From positions 1-52,865 of the forward strand of contig JANQKV010000065.1 of the NCBI GenBank assembly GCA_028280945.1: a DNA stretch of 52,865 bases. The letters run 5' to 3'. Numbering within the stretch: the first letter of the stretch is position 1; every line of letters begins with the position of its first letter. A model generated the notes under the pieces. It ran no database searches, was not told the DNA's origin, and saw only the letters and a list, made by a program, of their open reading frames with translations. Position numbers and translations under genes: made by a program. Source of the stretch: Opitutaceae bacterium (GTDB taxonomy: Bacteria; Verrucomicrobiota; Verrucomicrobiia; Opitutales; Opitutaceae). Below are positions 15,572 to 23,467 of this stretch, one piece after another.

Positions 15572-16963
15572 CTAAGGGCTGTGATACGGTGGCCAGAAGG
15601 ATCTGGGCTCCAGCAGGGCGGGTTGGCCGGGCAGCCAGGGTTCGGGTGCCACTTTGCCGTCGTCGCCTTGTGCCTTCATCCACGCGTCGAGTTCGCCGCG
15701 CAGGGTGTTGAGGATGTCGGCGTAGCCGGGGTTGGCGGCGAGGTTGTCCAACTCATTGGGGTCCTTGTGCAGGTCGTAGAGTTCCTCGCCCGGGCGGTGC
15801 AGATAGCGGTTGAGGATTAAGGACGCGCGGTGGTTGGTGGTCGCGGCTTCCTCCCATGACCAGAAGTAGGCCCCGGCATTGTCCTTGCGGTAGCGGTAGC
15901 TGTGGTCGCTGAAGATCCAGTTGGGCTGCAGGTTACGGATGTATTTCCAGCGATCACTGCGGACGGAGCGAATGGGATAGACGTTGGCGCGGCCATCGTT
16001 GTCGTGGGTCGTGAAGATGCGGTTGCGATGGGGAAGATCGGGATCCCGCAGGACGCGTAAGAACGATTTTCCGTCCAGGTTCTCCGGAACCCGGTCACCG
16101 GCGGCATGCAACAAAGTCGGTAACAGATCGATCCAGCTCACCATGGCGGCGGACCGCGAGCCGGCTTCGATATGGTCCGGCCAGGAAACGATGAAGGGTA
16201 CGCGCGTGCCTTCGTCGTAGAGGCTCCATTTGCCAAATGGCCACTGGCCCCCGTGATCAGATGACATGACGGTGAGCACGTCCCTGCCCAGGGCCTCGGC
16301 CACGATGGCGCGCGAACGGGCGAAGTCGCTGTCGCCGGAGGTGATGTCCGTGTAGTAACGGGCGCGGAAAAGCCGGGTGTCCGGCGTGTCGACATGGAAG
16401 GGTGGAACAATGACGGCAGCAGGGTCGTAGCCGTCGTTTTCGGGCCAGGGCACATGGGGTGCCACCGTGCCGACGAAAAGCAGCACCGGGCGGCCGAGGT
16501 CACGTTGGTCGAGCCAGGAACGGATGGACTCGAAGTTCAGCCTGGGGTGCTCGAAGTGGTCGAAGCCGTGGCGCCCGGCATCCTTGCCGTGGGCGACCTT
16601 GCCGAAGGCCGCGACCTGATAGCCCAGGGCCTTGAAACGTGGAATGAGCGACATGGCGTCGTCGCGCATGTAGGTGTGGTTGGCCTCGGCACCGTTGTGA
16701 ACGGGAGTAAGCCCTGTGAGCATGGCGGCGCGGCTGGGAGCGCAAGCCGGGGAGATTACAAAGGCCCGGTCGAAGGTCATGCCTTCGGCGGCAAGTTGAT
16801 CGAAGGCGGGAGTGCGCACGTCGGTCGCGCCATAGGCTCCGACATCCCGTGCGCTCAGGTCGTCAGTAAGAAAAACAAAGATGTTGGGCGGAGCAGCGTG
16901 GGCCGGTGGACCGGCAAGGACCAAGTAGCAAGTCACAAGTAGCAAGACACGAACGAGGGGCAT
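15572..16963 (-). CDS. Secreted sulfatase, S1 family (N-sulfoglucosamine/iduronate-sulfatase-like)
   Basis: From the ATG at 16963 the protein has 463 residues. An upstream in-frame start at 17002 would put 13 polar residues before the signal peptide, so the inner start is preferred. FGly motif CAPSR (Cys at residue 74) in SPACAPSRAAMLTG; metal-site strand FVFLTDDL near the N-terminus and SSDHGGQ further on. The enzyme hydrolyses sulfate esters or sulfamates after Cys is oxidised to formylglycine. The C-terminal subdomain RSDRWKYIRNL and GEELYDLHKDPNELDNLA is typical. The signal peptide core LLLVTCYLVLAG is encoded by the ACTTGCTACTTG repeat family. The neighbouring 5' gene is the beta-helix enzyme. 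Confidence 0.92.
   Translation of the reverse strand: MPLVRVLLLVTCYLVLAGPPAHAAPPNIFVFLTDDLSARDVGAYGATDVRTPAFDQLAAEGMTFDRAFVISPACAPSRAAMLTGLTPVHNGAEANHTYMRDDAMSLIPRFKALGYQVAAFGKVAHGKDAGRHGFDHFEHPRLNFESIRSWLDQRDLGRPVLLFVGTVAPHVPWPENDGYDPAAVIVPPFHVDTPDTRLFRARYYTDITSGDSDFARSRAIVAEALGRDVLTVMSSDHGGQWPFGKWSLYDEGTRVPFIVSWPDHIEAGSRSAAMVSWIDLLPTLLHAAGDRVPENLDGKSFLRVLRDPDLPHRNRIFTTHDNDGRANVYPIRSVRSDRWKYIRNLQPNWIFSDHSYRYRKDNAGAYFWSWEEAATTNHRASLILNRYLHRPGEELYDLHKDPNELDNLAANPGYADILNTLRGELDAWMKAQGDDGKVAPEPWLPGQPALLEPRSFWPPYHSP
16921..16946. repeat. ACTTGTTAC-type repeat inside sulfatase signal peptide
   Basis: CCAAGTAGCAAGTCACAAGT continuing with AGCAAG is the reverse complement of the TTGCTACTTGTGACTTG repeat and encodes the hydrophobic core of the sulfatase signal peptide. 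The same family occurs in the gap just upstream (17022-17053). Confidence 0.8.
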
Positions 16964-17021
16964 ATTTGAAACGTGTGGATATCTGATAGTTTCAGGTGTC
17001 ACCGGCCATGTGAATTGAGTT

Positions 17022-17053
17022 CCTGGTACTTGTTATTTGTTACCTGCCACTTC
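17022..17053. repeat. ACTTGTTAC-type repeat overlapping a stop codon
   Basis: Units GGTACTTGTTATTTGTTACC and TGCCACTTCC follow each other. The TAA stop of the beta-helix gene (17040-17042) is part of the repeat. Confidence 0.8.
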
Positions 17054-18482
17054 CGGTCAGATTTATTTTCTGACCGGTGAGGGACCAGGATTTTGGATCG
17101 CCGTTGGCTTTGGCGGGTTGGCCGTGGATGGTGACGTTGTCGAAGGTGATGCCGGTCACGTTGCCATCGTCTTCGGTTGTGATGAAGTGGCGGCCGTTCA
17201 TCGCGCCGCGCACGTGGACGTCTTCAAATCGGAGGTTGCGCACGGTGCCCTTGACCCGGGTCAACCCCACCAGCATGGCAATGTCGCTGTCGATGAACAC
17301 ACGCCGCAGCGTAACGCCGTCAATGGTGCTCTCCGCGTTTTGGTTGCGCAGGTTGAGGATGGCTTGGTTGCGCTCGTCGGTTGTCTTGTGTGCGGCCTCG
17401 CAGGCGATGATGTCGATGTCCTCCGCGAGCACGCCGGTGGCACGCTGACCGGCGCCACCCCAGCCGAGTTGGAAGGGGGCACCATTGACCTGTTGGTAAA
17501 TGACGAGGCGACGGGCGATTTGGTTGGGGTTATAGAACTTCACGTTGTCGTCGTTGACCTTCATGAAACTATCCTCGACGACCGAGCCCGGGCCGCCGCC
17601 CCAGCCGTCGGTTTGGTGCCAGAAGCCGAAGAGTTTGACGCGGCGCGTGGTGAGCTGACCCCGGGACAACACGCAGAAATGAGTGGGATTGGTGATGGTG
17701 ATGCCTTCGACAAGCTGGTTGTCGCCCGGGCCGTTGAACATGATGGTGTTGTAGGGAATGCTCTGCGGTCCGGGGCGCCGGGGATAGCCGTAGCCGGAGA
17801 GGATGCCGCGGCCCCGCACTGTGATGTTCGATTGGGCTTCGGCGGTGATGGAGCCGATGACATAAGCGCCACCTTCGATGTAGACCGTCTGGCCGTCTTC
17901 GATGAGGTAACGCTCACCGATCTCATGCATCTTTCCCGCTTCGAACCAAATGACATTGGGGTCCTGGCGGTCCGGCACATCAACCTCCGGTGGGTCGGCA
18001 AAGATGAACAGCGGATGCTCTTTGGTGCCGGGGATTTTAACCCAAAACTGCCCGGGTTCGGAGACGGTGAAGCGAATGGTGTCGTCTGCAATAGTGGGGA
18101 CAATCTCTCGCCGCAGCGGACGGATCTCCGTCCCGGCCGGGGCGAATCCAGAGACTTTGACTTCGACGGTGACTTCACCGTCGAACGAAAACGTCGTCCA
18201 GTGGTTGGTGTCGGACATGCGGTCCATCAGGTGCGGATCCTGATGGTGGTGCACGTAGGTGAACGATGGATGGCGCACGCCGTCCTGAATTACCGTCACT
18301 GCGTAATTCGGCGACGTGAAATCGTCATTGGGCGACGGATACGTCCAGACGGCGGCAAAAGCCGCCGCTGGAAGTGCCAAGGAGCAAATAACAAGTATCA
18401 GGAACCGGACAGATGAACGGCCCGTTGCCGTCAGATTGGTTGACGCGGGAATGGGAGAACGGGTTGTGAAGAGAGTGGTCAT
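17040..18482 (-). CDS. Secreted right-handed beta-helix glycosidase (GH28/GH49-like)
   Basis: From the ATG at 18482 (480 aa) the protein has a signal peptide with core FLILVICSLALPAAAFA. A longer frame from 18614 runs back into the lactonase gene and is rejected. An N-terminal beta-sandwich (residues about 40-150, ending HPLFIFADPPEVDVP) is followed by a beta-helix with GQTVYIEGGAYVIGSI, NITVRGRGILSGYG, QLVEGITITNPTHFCV and SFMKVNDDNVKFY. The NDDNVKFY Asp pair is a candidate catalytic site, as in GH28/GH49 enzymes acting on polygalacturonate, dextran or related chains. A paralogue lies at 48335-49741. The last codons and the stop lie in the repeat at 17022-17053. The upstream gene is the lactonase, 22 bp away. 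Confidence 0.75.
   Translation of the reverse strand: MTTLFTTRSPIPASTNLTATGRSSVRFLILVICSLALPAAAFAAVWTYPSPNDDFTSPNYAVTVIQDGVRHPSFTYVHHHQDPHLMDRMSDTNHWTTFSFDGEVTVEVKVSGFAPAGTEIRPLRREIVPTIADDTIRFTVSEPGQFWVKIPGTKEHPLFIFADPPEVDVPDRQDPNVIWFEAGKMHEIGERYLIEDGQTVYIEGGAYVIGSITAEAQSNITVRGRGILSGYGYPRRPGPQSIPYNTIMFNGPGDNQLVEGITITNPTHFCVLSRGQLTTRRVKLFGFWHQTDGWGGGPGSVVEDSFMKVNDDNVKFYNPNQIARRLVIYQQVNGAPFQLGWGGAGQRATGVLAEDIDIIACEAAHKTTDERNQAILNLRNQNAESTIDGVTLRRVFIDSDIAMLVGLTRVKGTVRNLRFEDVHVRGAMNGRHFITTEDDGNVTGITFDNVTIHGQPAKANGDPKSWSLTGQKINLTGSGR
18373..18402. repeat. ACTTGTTAC-type repeat inside beta-helix enzyme signal peptide
   Basis: The minus strand reads CCTGATACTTGTTATTTGCT and then CCTTGGCACTT, encoding FLILVICSLAL. 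It is the same unit as in the flanking gaps at 17022-17053 and 18486-18519. Confidence 0.75.
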
Positions 18483-18485
18483 ATC

Positions 18486-18519
18486 GTTTGTTACTTGATA
18501 CCTGTTACTTGTTATTTTT
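18486..18519. repeat. ACTTGTTAC-type repeat spanning a gene junction
   Basis: Bases read GTTTGTTACTTGATACCTGT and then TACTTGTTATTTTT. The TAA stop of the lactonase gene (18505-18507) and its last codons (NNK) fall in the repeat, which fills almost the whole 22-bp gap to the beta-helix gene. Confidence 0.85.
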
Positions 18520-19632
18520 CGCGCCGCTCGGCGCGAATTTGAGGTCGGTGGGGTTGGGGAAATCGAGACCATGTTCGGTTGCGGTGAGCAGGCCTGTTGT
18601 CGGGTCGAGGGCAAAGACGTTCACGCGGTGGGCAAAGCGATTGCAGACGATCAGCCATTTGCCCGAAGGATCGATCACCATGTAGCGGGGATGGTCGCCT
18701 CCGGTAGGGATGATTTGGATACGCTTCAGATGGTCCCCGTCGCCGACGGCGAAGACGGCGATGGTGTTGGGACCGCGGTTGGTGGCGTAAACGAAGCGAC
18801 CGTTGGGATGGACTTTGACCTCGGCGCTGAAGTTCGTGGCCGTGTCATCGGTGGCGAGTGTGGGATAACCGGGGCCTTCGGTCAGGTGGCCGGTGGTGGC
18901 ATCGTAAGTGTAGGGGGTGAGGCTGCCGTTGATCTCATTGATCACGTAGGCGCGAGTGCCGTCGGGATGCCATGACAGGTGACGCGGACCGGCGCCGGGG
19001 CGGGCGGTGATCGGCCGTTTGAGGGGAATGAGTTTGCCAGTCTCAGCGTCGAAGGCGTAGGCCCCAAGGCGATCGGTGCCACGGTCGGCGACGTAGGCGT
19101 AGCGGTCGTCCGGCGAGAGGTTGACCGAGTGGGGATAGGAATGGTCCTGGCGCTCGGGGTGAATGCTGGAGCCGGTGAGGGTCACTTCAGCGGCGATGGG
19201 GCCGAGGTTGCCGTTGGGTCGCAGAGGGATGGTGACTGCCGTGGGCGTCAGGTAGTTGGCCACAACGGCGAATCGATTGTCCTTGCTCAAAACCAGGTGG
19301 AGCGGAATGCGGCCGGCGAAGGCCCGGGTATCGATCAGCCTGAGTGAATGATCCGTCGCCACCGCATAGGATCGCAGCACGGCGGGGGTGTCGCTCGAGC
19401 CTTCATGGCCGCTGGCGTAGAGAAACCTTCCGTCTTGGGAGAGCTGGAAGAAAAACGGTTGGACTTCGGTGAGGCGGCGCGGCTCGGAAAGAGCGCCGGT
19501 GGCGGCATCGAACTCGGTCAGATAAAGACCGGCGGCACCTTCGCGGTCAGCGGAGCCGAGATACAGGGGTTGAGCGGAGAGAAGCACGGGCAACAAGAGG
19601 AGGAGGTTGGTGAGGTAACGGTGTGGTTTCAT
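18505..19632 (-). CDS. Periplasmic lactonase-family beta-propeller (6-phosphogluconolactonase-like)
   Basis: The chosen ATG at 19632 gives 375 residues with a signal peptide (MKPHRYLTNLLLLLPVLLSAQ); the longer in-frame start at 19743 adds a non-signal 37-residue stretch and is rejected. Repeated blade motifs are clear: LYLTEFDAATGALSEPRRL, FQLSQDGRFLYASGHEG, NLSPDDRYAYVADRGTDRL, VHPNGRFVYATNRGPNTIAVF and VIDPSGKWLIVCNRFAHRV. They match the seven-bladed lactonase (Pgl/carboxymuconate cyclase) family. Export suggests action on sugar lactones in the periplasm rather than on 6-phosphogluconolactone. It is likely co-transcribed with the beta-helix gene 22 bp downstream. Confidence 0.85.
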   Translation of the reverse strand: MKPHRYLTNLLLLLPVLLSAQPLYLGSADREGAAGLYLTEFDAATGALSEPRRLTEVQPFFFQLSQDGRFLYASGHEGSSDTPAVLRSYAVATDHSLRLIDTRAFAGRIPLHLVLSKDNRFAVVANYLTPTAVTIPLRPNGNLGPIAAEVTLTGSSIHPERQDHSYPHSVNLSPDDRYAYVADRGTDRLGAYAFDAETGKLIPLKRPITARPGAGPRHLSWHPDGTRAYVINEINGSLTPYTYDATTGHLTEGPGYPTLATDDTATNFSAEVKVHPNGRFVYATNRGPNTIAVFAVGDGDHLKRIQIIPTGGDHPRYMVIDPSGKWLIVCNRFAHRVNVFALDPTTGLLTATEHGLDFPNPTDLKFAPSGAKNNK

Positions 19633-19664
19633 CTCCGGGTAGGGGGGGTAGAAATTGGGAAAAT

Positions 19665-19687
19665 CAGAATGAGGAATGACGAATGGC
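19665..19687. repeat. Fragment of AATGACGAATG repeat family
   Basis: AGAATGAGGAATGACGAATG resembles the repeat inside the DUF1593 signal peptide (45914-45947). It lies just 5' of the lactonase start. Confidence 0.45.
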
Positions 19688-19827
19688 CGGGTGATCGCGC
19701 GGAAGGGCAACTCATGGGCCCCGTCAGCGTTTGACTGCGGCAAAACTATGGCGAAGCCGAGGCTCTCGTTTTTACAGAAACGCAGGTCGTCAGGTATTCC
19801 TCCTGCACCGAGGCTTCGGCGGACAAG

Positions 19828-19890
19828 AAAGCCCGACCCACATTAGGAGAGGGGCGTATGAGTGGGTCGGGCTTTATGCCCGACAACGAA
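19828..19890. repeat. GGGTCGGGCTT inverted repeat, copy 1
   Basis: AAAGCCCGACCCAC (19828-19841) and GTGGGTCGGGCTTT (19862-19875) are exact reverse complements, and the second arm continues ATGCCCGACA. The same family forms the large inverted repeat at 42900-42967. It lies in the gap between the lactonase and sulfatase genes and could act as a bidirectional terminator, although no T-run follows. Confidence 0.75.
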
Positions 19891-20010
19891 TGGGATTTGC
19901 TTTTCACGTTTCTTCAGAGAGCTGAGCAACCAAGTCTTATCGAGGGGGAAGCGTTGTCGGAGCGGAGTTTGGTGAGATCGTAAAGGACCGCACATTGCAA
20001 AGAGGCCCTT

Positions 20011-21402
20011 TTACTGGGCCTTCTGGCGTTTCCCGGGCATGCGTTCGAAGGCGGTGCGTTCGGTGGCGTCACCTTCGTCGCCTTGTTGGGCCATCCATGC
20101 CTCAAGGTGTCGCCTCAGGCTGCTGACGCTTTTGAAGCGCCGTCCGTCATCAATCAGATTGTTCAGGCACCACGGATCCTCGACTACGTCGTAGAGTTCA
20201 TACTCCGGGCGTCGCTGGTAGGCAGTGAATTGTTGCGCGGCAAACGGGGTAGTCAGGGCAGCTTCTTCCCAACTCAGGTAGGGAGCAAAGTTGTGTGTCA
20301 CGGTATTCTGGAATGCGTCCTCATGGTGCAGGTTCCAGATCAGGCGAAACCTGCCATCGGAAACGGACCGAATGCCGTAGGCTTCGGACCCGCGGTGAAT
20401 GCCGCGCGTGGTGGCCATACTGAAAACGAACTTGTGCGGCGAACCGGCTGCCGGATCCTGCCAAAACCGGGCGAGGGAACGGCCGTCGAACTCGGCCGGG
20501 TCAACCTCGCCCCCGGCGAGCTCGATAAAAGTCGGCACGATATCGACGTATTGCACGAGATCGGCGCGTTCGAGACCAGCGGGAACGCGGCCCGGCCAAC
20601 GCACAATCTTGGTGGCCCGCACGCCCTGTTCGTAACAGGTCCATTTGGCGAAGGGGAAGTTGGAGCCCTGCTCGGTGAGGAAAACGACCACGGTGTTGTC
20701 GGCTTCGCCGGAAGCTTCGAGTTGGCGCATGACATCACCAAACTGTGCATCCATGTAGGTGATCTCGGCGTAGTAGGCGCTCAGTCCTTCGCGGGTTTCC
20801 GGAGTGTCGATCAGATAAGGTGGGACGGTGAGTTGATCCGGTGGATAGGCGGAGGCGTTGCCGCGATTCCATGGCGTATGGGGTTGGTTGGTGGTTACGA
20901 TCAGGCACCATGGTTGGCCCGTGGACTTGGCGATGAATTCGCCGGCCAGACTGAGGTCGAGGTCGAGCCCGTCGCCATTGTCGTGATGGCGGCCGCCGAG
21001 GAAGGTAAAGGGAAACTGGCTGGCGGGCTTTTCGTGCCGCTTGCCCATGAGTGCAACCTCGTAACCAAGCTCTTGCAGATGATGCGGCAGGGTGCGCACA
21101 TGCGGATACACTTCGGAGTGATTGGGATGGCCGCCATGGCGCACCGGGTGCAACCCGGTGTAAAGGCTCATGCGGGTGGGCGCGCAGGTGGGAGCCGAGG
21201 TGTAGGCGTGGGTGAACGTCGTGCCTTCAGTGGCAAAGTGGTCGAGGTGCGGGGTCTTGACGTCGGGACTTCCCGTGAGCCCGAGATCGTGCCAGCTCAA
21301 GTCGTCCGACATGAAGAGCAGGAAATTGGGCTGGTCGGCCGGGACTGCGGTGCTTCCTATCCAAAGAAAAACGACCGCGAAAAATCGGCGGAGAGGCAGC
21401 AT
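20011..21402 (-). CDS. Secreted sulfatase, S1 family
   Basis: 463 residues from the ATG at 21402 (MLPLRRFFAVVFLWIGSTAV), which begins directly with the signal peptide; an earlier start at 21435 adds 11 residues. FGly motif CAPTR (Cys73 in this numbering) within TSAPTCAPTRMSLYTG, with Thr in place of the more usual Ser. The metal site FMSDDLSWHDLGL is followed by the helper segments GKRHEKPASQFPF and VVVFLTEQGSNFPFAKW. In most S1 enzymes the last would read S/T-D-N/H-G, so EQG is an unusual variant at a metal or sulfate position. C-terminal YELYDVVEDPWCLNNLI is standard. It is probably a heparan-sulfatase-like or exo-sulfatase of a sulfated glycan; substrate unknown. Confidence 0.88.
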   Translation of the reverse strand: MLPLRRFFAVVFLWIGSTAVPADQPNFLLFMSDDLSWHDLGLTGSPDVKTPHLDHFATEGTTFTHAYTSAPTCAPTRMSLYTGLHPVRHGGHPNHSEVYPHVRTLPHHLQELGYEVALMGKRHEKPASQFPFTFLGGRHHDNGDGLDLDLSLAGEFIAKSTGQPWCLIVTTNQPHTPWNRGNASAYPPDQLTVPPYLIDTPETREGLSAYYAEITYMDAQFGDVMRQLEASGEADNTVVVFLTEQGSNFPFAKWTCYEQGVRATKIVRWPGRVPAGLERADLVQYVDIVPTFIELAGGEVDPAEFDGRSLARFWQDPAAGSPHKFVFSMATTRGIHRGSEAYGIRSVSDGRFRLIWNLHHEDAFQNTVTHNFAPYLSWEEAALTTPFAAQQFTAYQRRPEYELYDVVEDPWCLNNLIDDGRRFKSVSSLRRHLEAWMAQQGDEGDATERTAFERMPGKRQKAQ

Positions 21403-21489
21403 TGTTTTTATGGCACGTTCCGAGCGAAGCGACATCTGAGGAGTGAAACGACAAGACGACCCACAAAAGCGGTGGGGCAGGGCTGTGAT

Positions 21490-21625
21490 TATACAGAAGA
21501 AAACGAAGCTAACGAAGGTGGCTGAGAGGCGGGGTGGATTTTACAGGAGATAGCGGAGTTTAGCAGAGGAGTTTGTGCGCCTATGGCGCGTGGATCCGCT
21601 TCCCTCTGCTTGCTCCTGCAAAAAC
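21490..21625. repeat. Dispersed stem-loop repeat element, copy 2
   Basis: Same order as copy 1: TACAGAAGAAAACGAAGCT, GGTGGCTGAGAGGCGGGG, TTTTACAGGAGATAGCGGAG, the hairpin TGCGCCTATGGCGCG, then CTCTGCTTGCTCCTG. It occupies the gap between two sulfatase genes. The start of the next gene's 3' end is marked by the palindrome CACTGATCAGTG (21632-21643), which contains the TGA stop. Confidence 0.8.
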
Positions 21626-21637
21626 TGAAATCACTGA

Positions 21638-23269
21638 TCAGTGTTCCTCGTCGCGGGGGCCGCCGCGGTGGTTGGGGAGGACGTCGTGGGTCCAGGCCCA
21701 TTCCTCCCAGGCAGCGGCCATTTTGGCCACGCGCTCGGGATGTTCTGCGGCGAGGTTGATGGACTCGATACGGTCGGTGGCGAGATCGTAGAGGGTCCAT
21801 TGGTCGCTGCCGATTCTTCCCAGGGCCTTCCAGTCGCCATGGCGCACCGCGCGGTCCTGATAGTGCTCCCAAAACATCCATTCGTGAGTGTCGCGGCTGC
21901 CGCCTTCCAACACCGGCATGAGGCTGTCGCTGTAAAGCGGCTTGATGTCGTGGCCATTGAAGGTCTCGGGGTAGCCGGCCTCGGCAAGTTCCAGGAAGGT
22001 TGGCATGATGTCGGTGAGGTAGGCCTTGGCGGGAGTGATCGCGCCGGGGGCGGTTTTGATGCCCTCCGGCCAATGCAGAATGGCGGGAGTCGCGATGCCA
22101 CCCTCGTGGAGATTCGACTTGTAGCGGCGGAACGGGGTGTTGCCGGCATTGGCCCAGCCGGTGCCGATGGCGGAACCGCCTTCCGGATTGTGGGCGCTGC
22201 CCATGCCACCGGCGTAGGGGTCGTTGATTGAGTTCATCGTGCCTCCGCCGAGATCGTTGTAGGGCTCGGCGCAACCGCCGTTGTCGTTGAGGAAAACGAT
22301 GAGGGTATTGTCGAGTTTGCCGCGGGCTTCGAGGTGGTCGACTACACGGCCGATATTGTAGTCCATGCGGTGCACCATGGCGGCGTAGACGGCCATGAAG
22401 TAGTCGAGTTTTTCGACCTGTTCGGGGGTCAGTTTTGTCCAAGCCCGCACGCCGTCGTCGCGCAGGGACAGGCCCCAGGATGGATCGACCAGGCCCATGG
22501 CAATCTGGCGTTGCCAGCGTTCGGCTCGAAGCAGATCCCAGCCGGTGCGATATCGTCCGACAAACTTGGCTATGTCCTCTTCCCGCGCGTGCAACGGCCA
22601 GTGCGGCGCGGTGAAGGCAAGATAGAGGAAAAACGGTTCGTTTTCGGGCGTGGAATCGATGAATTCTATTGCGTAATCGGTGAACGCGTCGGTCGTGTAG
22701 TAATCGTCGTTGGTGGGTTCGGGCTGATGGGTATTGTCAAGCATGACGCCGCGCTGCCCGCGGGGCCGGAAAAAGGACGTCGCGCCGGCAATGCTGCCGT
22801 AAAAACGGTCGAAGCCGCGTTGGAGCGGCCAGCGTTCTTCCTTATGATAACCCAAGTGCCATTTGCCGGCCAGATAGGTGTGATAGCCGGCCGGTTTGAG
22901 GGCTTCGGCGAGGGTCACGCAATTACGGTTGAGGTATCGCTTGTAACCCGGGTCGGCGTCCTCGGGACCGGGAGTGGGCGGCGGTTCGGCCAGGACGCCC
23001 ACGCCGGTCTGATGCTGGACGAGGCCGGTAAGCAGGGAGGCCCGGGTTTGGGAACAGCGGGCGTTGTTGTAAAACTGGGTGAAACGCAGTCCGTTCCGGG
23101 CGAGGCGCTGCAGGGCGGGGGTCTCGATCTCGCCACCATAGGCCTGAAGGTCCGACCAGCCCATGTCGTCGGAGAGGATGAGGACCAGATTGGGCCTATC
23201 TTCGGCGAGGACCATGCCGGCGAGGCATGATACCAGGAGACTGGAAAGGACGGTTTTATAAATACGCAT
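21638..23269 (-). CDS. Secreted arylsulfatase-like protein with non-canonical CSQTR motif
   Basis: From the ATG at 23269 the protein has 543 residues and a signal peptide (MRIYKTVLSSLLVSCLAGMVLA). The frame is open 777 bp further upstream, but that part lies antisense to the dioxygenase gene and is rejected. The N-terminal metal site LVLILSDDMGWSDLQAYGG is canonical. The FGly region reads NNARCSQTRASLLTGL: the core CxPxR has Gln instead of Pro. The SDN/DHG-type segment is VFLNDNGGCAEPYND. The large C-terminal subdomain with WTLYDLATDRIESINLA is typical of arylsulfatase A-like S1_4-type enzymes. Activity depends on whether the formylglycine enzyme or another maturase accepts CSQTR. Divergent from the dioxygenase gene across a 198-bp gap. 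Confidence 0.88.
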   Translation of the reverse strand: MRIYKTVLSSLLVSCLAGMVLAEDRPNLVLILSDDMGWSDLQAYGGEIETPALQRLARNGLRFTQFYNNARCSQTRASLLTGLVQHQTGVGVLAEPPPTPGPEDADPGYKRYLNRNCVTLAEALKPAGYHTYLAGKWHLGYHKEERWPLQRGFDRFYGSIAGATSFFRPRGQRGVMLDNTHQPEPTNDDYYTTDAFTDYAIEFIDSTPENEPFFLYLAFTAPHWPLHAREEDIAKFVGRYRTGWDLLRAERWQRQIAMGLVDPSWGLSLRDDGVRAWTKLTPEQVEKLDYFMAVYAAMVHRMDYNIGRVVDHLEARGKLDNTLIVFLNDNGGCAEPYNDLGGGTMNSINDPYAGGMGSAHNPEGGSAIGTGWANAGNTPFRRYKSNLHEGGIATPAILHWPEGIKTAPGAITPAKAYLTDIMPTFLELAEAGYPETFNGHDIKPLYSDSLMPVLEGGSRDTHEWMFWEHYQDRAVRHGDWKALGRIGSDQWTLYDLATDRIESINLAAEHPERVAKMAAAWEEWAWTHDVLPNHRGGPRDEEH

Positions 23270-23467
23270 GGCGAATGAAGGCGGGGTTCGTTGGCGAAGA
23301 TCGATCCGAACAGTCGAACCCAAACGAGTCGGCACCTTAATCGCATTATCGTAATTTGTGGCGTAACTCGTTTCGCCCGTCCAATCCGGACGCAGTGTGG
23401 TTCGGAATTCGCGAATGCCCCGGCAGAATTCTTGGAAACCTCTGACGGCCACCGGCGTCTTACTGAC
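23270..23467. promoter_or_regulatory. Divergent intergenic region between sulfatase and dioxygenase genes
   Basis: This 198-bp gap separates two divergent genes and must hold promoters for one or both. It includes an AT-rich patch (TTAATCGCATTATCGTAATT, about 23336-23355), the best candidate for a core promoter. No clear -35/-10 pair or operator is seen. Confidence 0.3.

Noticed and set aside
17037-18416. Plus-strand open frame of 459 codons
   Set aside because: Antisense of the beta-helix enzyme, which has clear motifs on the minus strand.
16921-18520. CRISPR array from ACTTGTTAC tracts
   Set aside because: Repeats are short, degenerate and without unique spacers of constant length, and no cas gene is near.
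21632-21643. CACTGATCAGTG palindrome as an operator
   Set aside because: It overlaps the stop codon of a sulfatase gene and is short; a regulatory role at the 3' end is unlikely.
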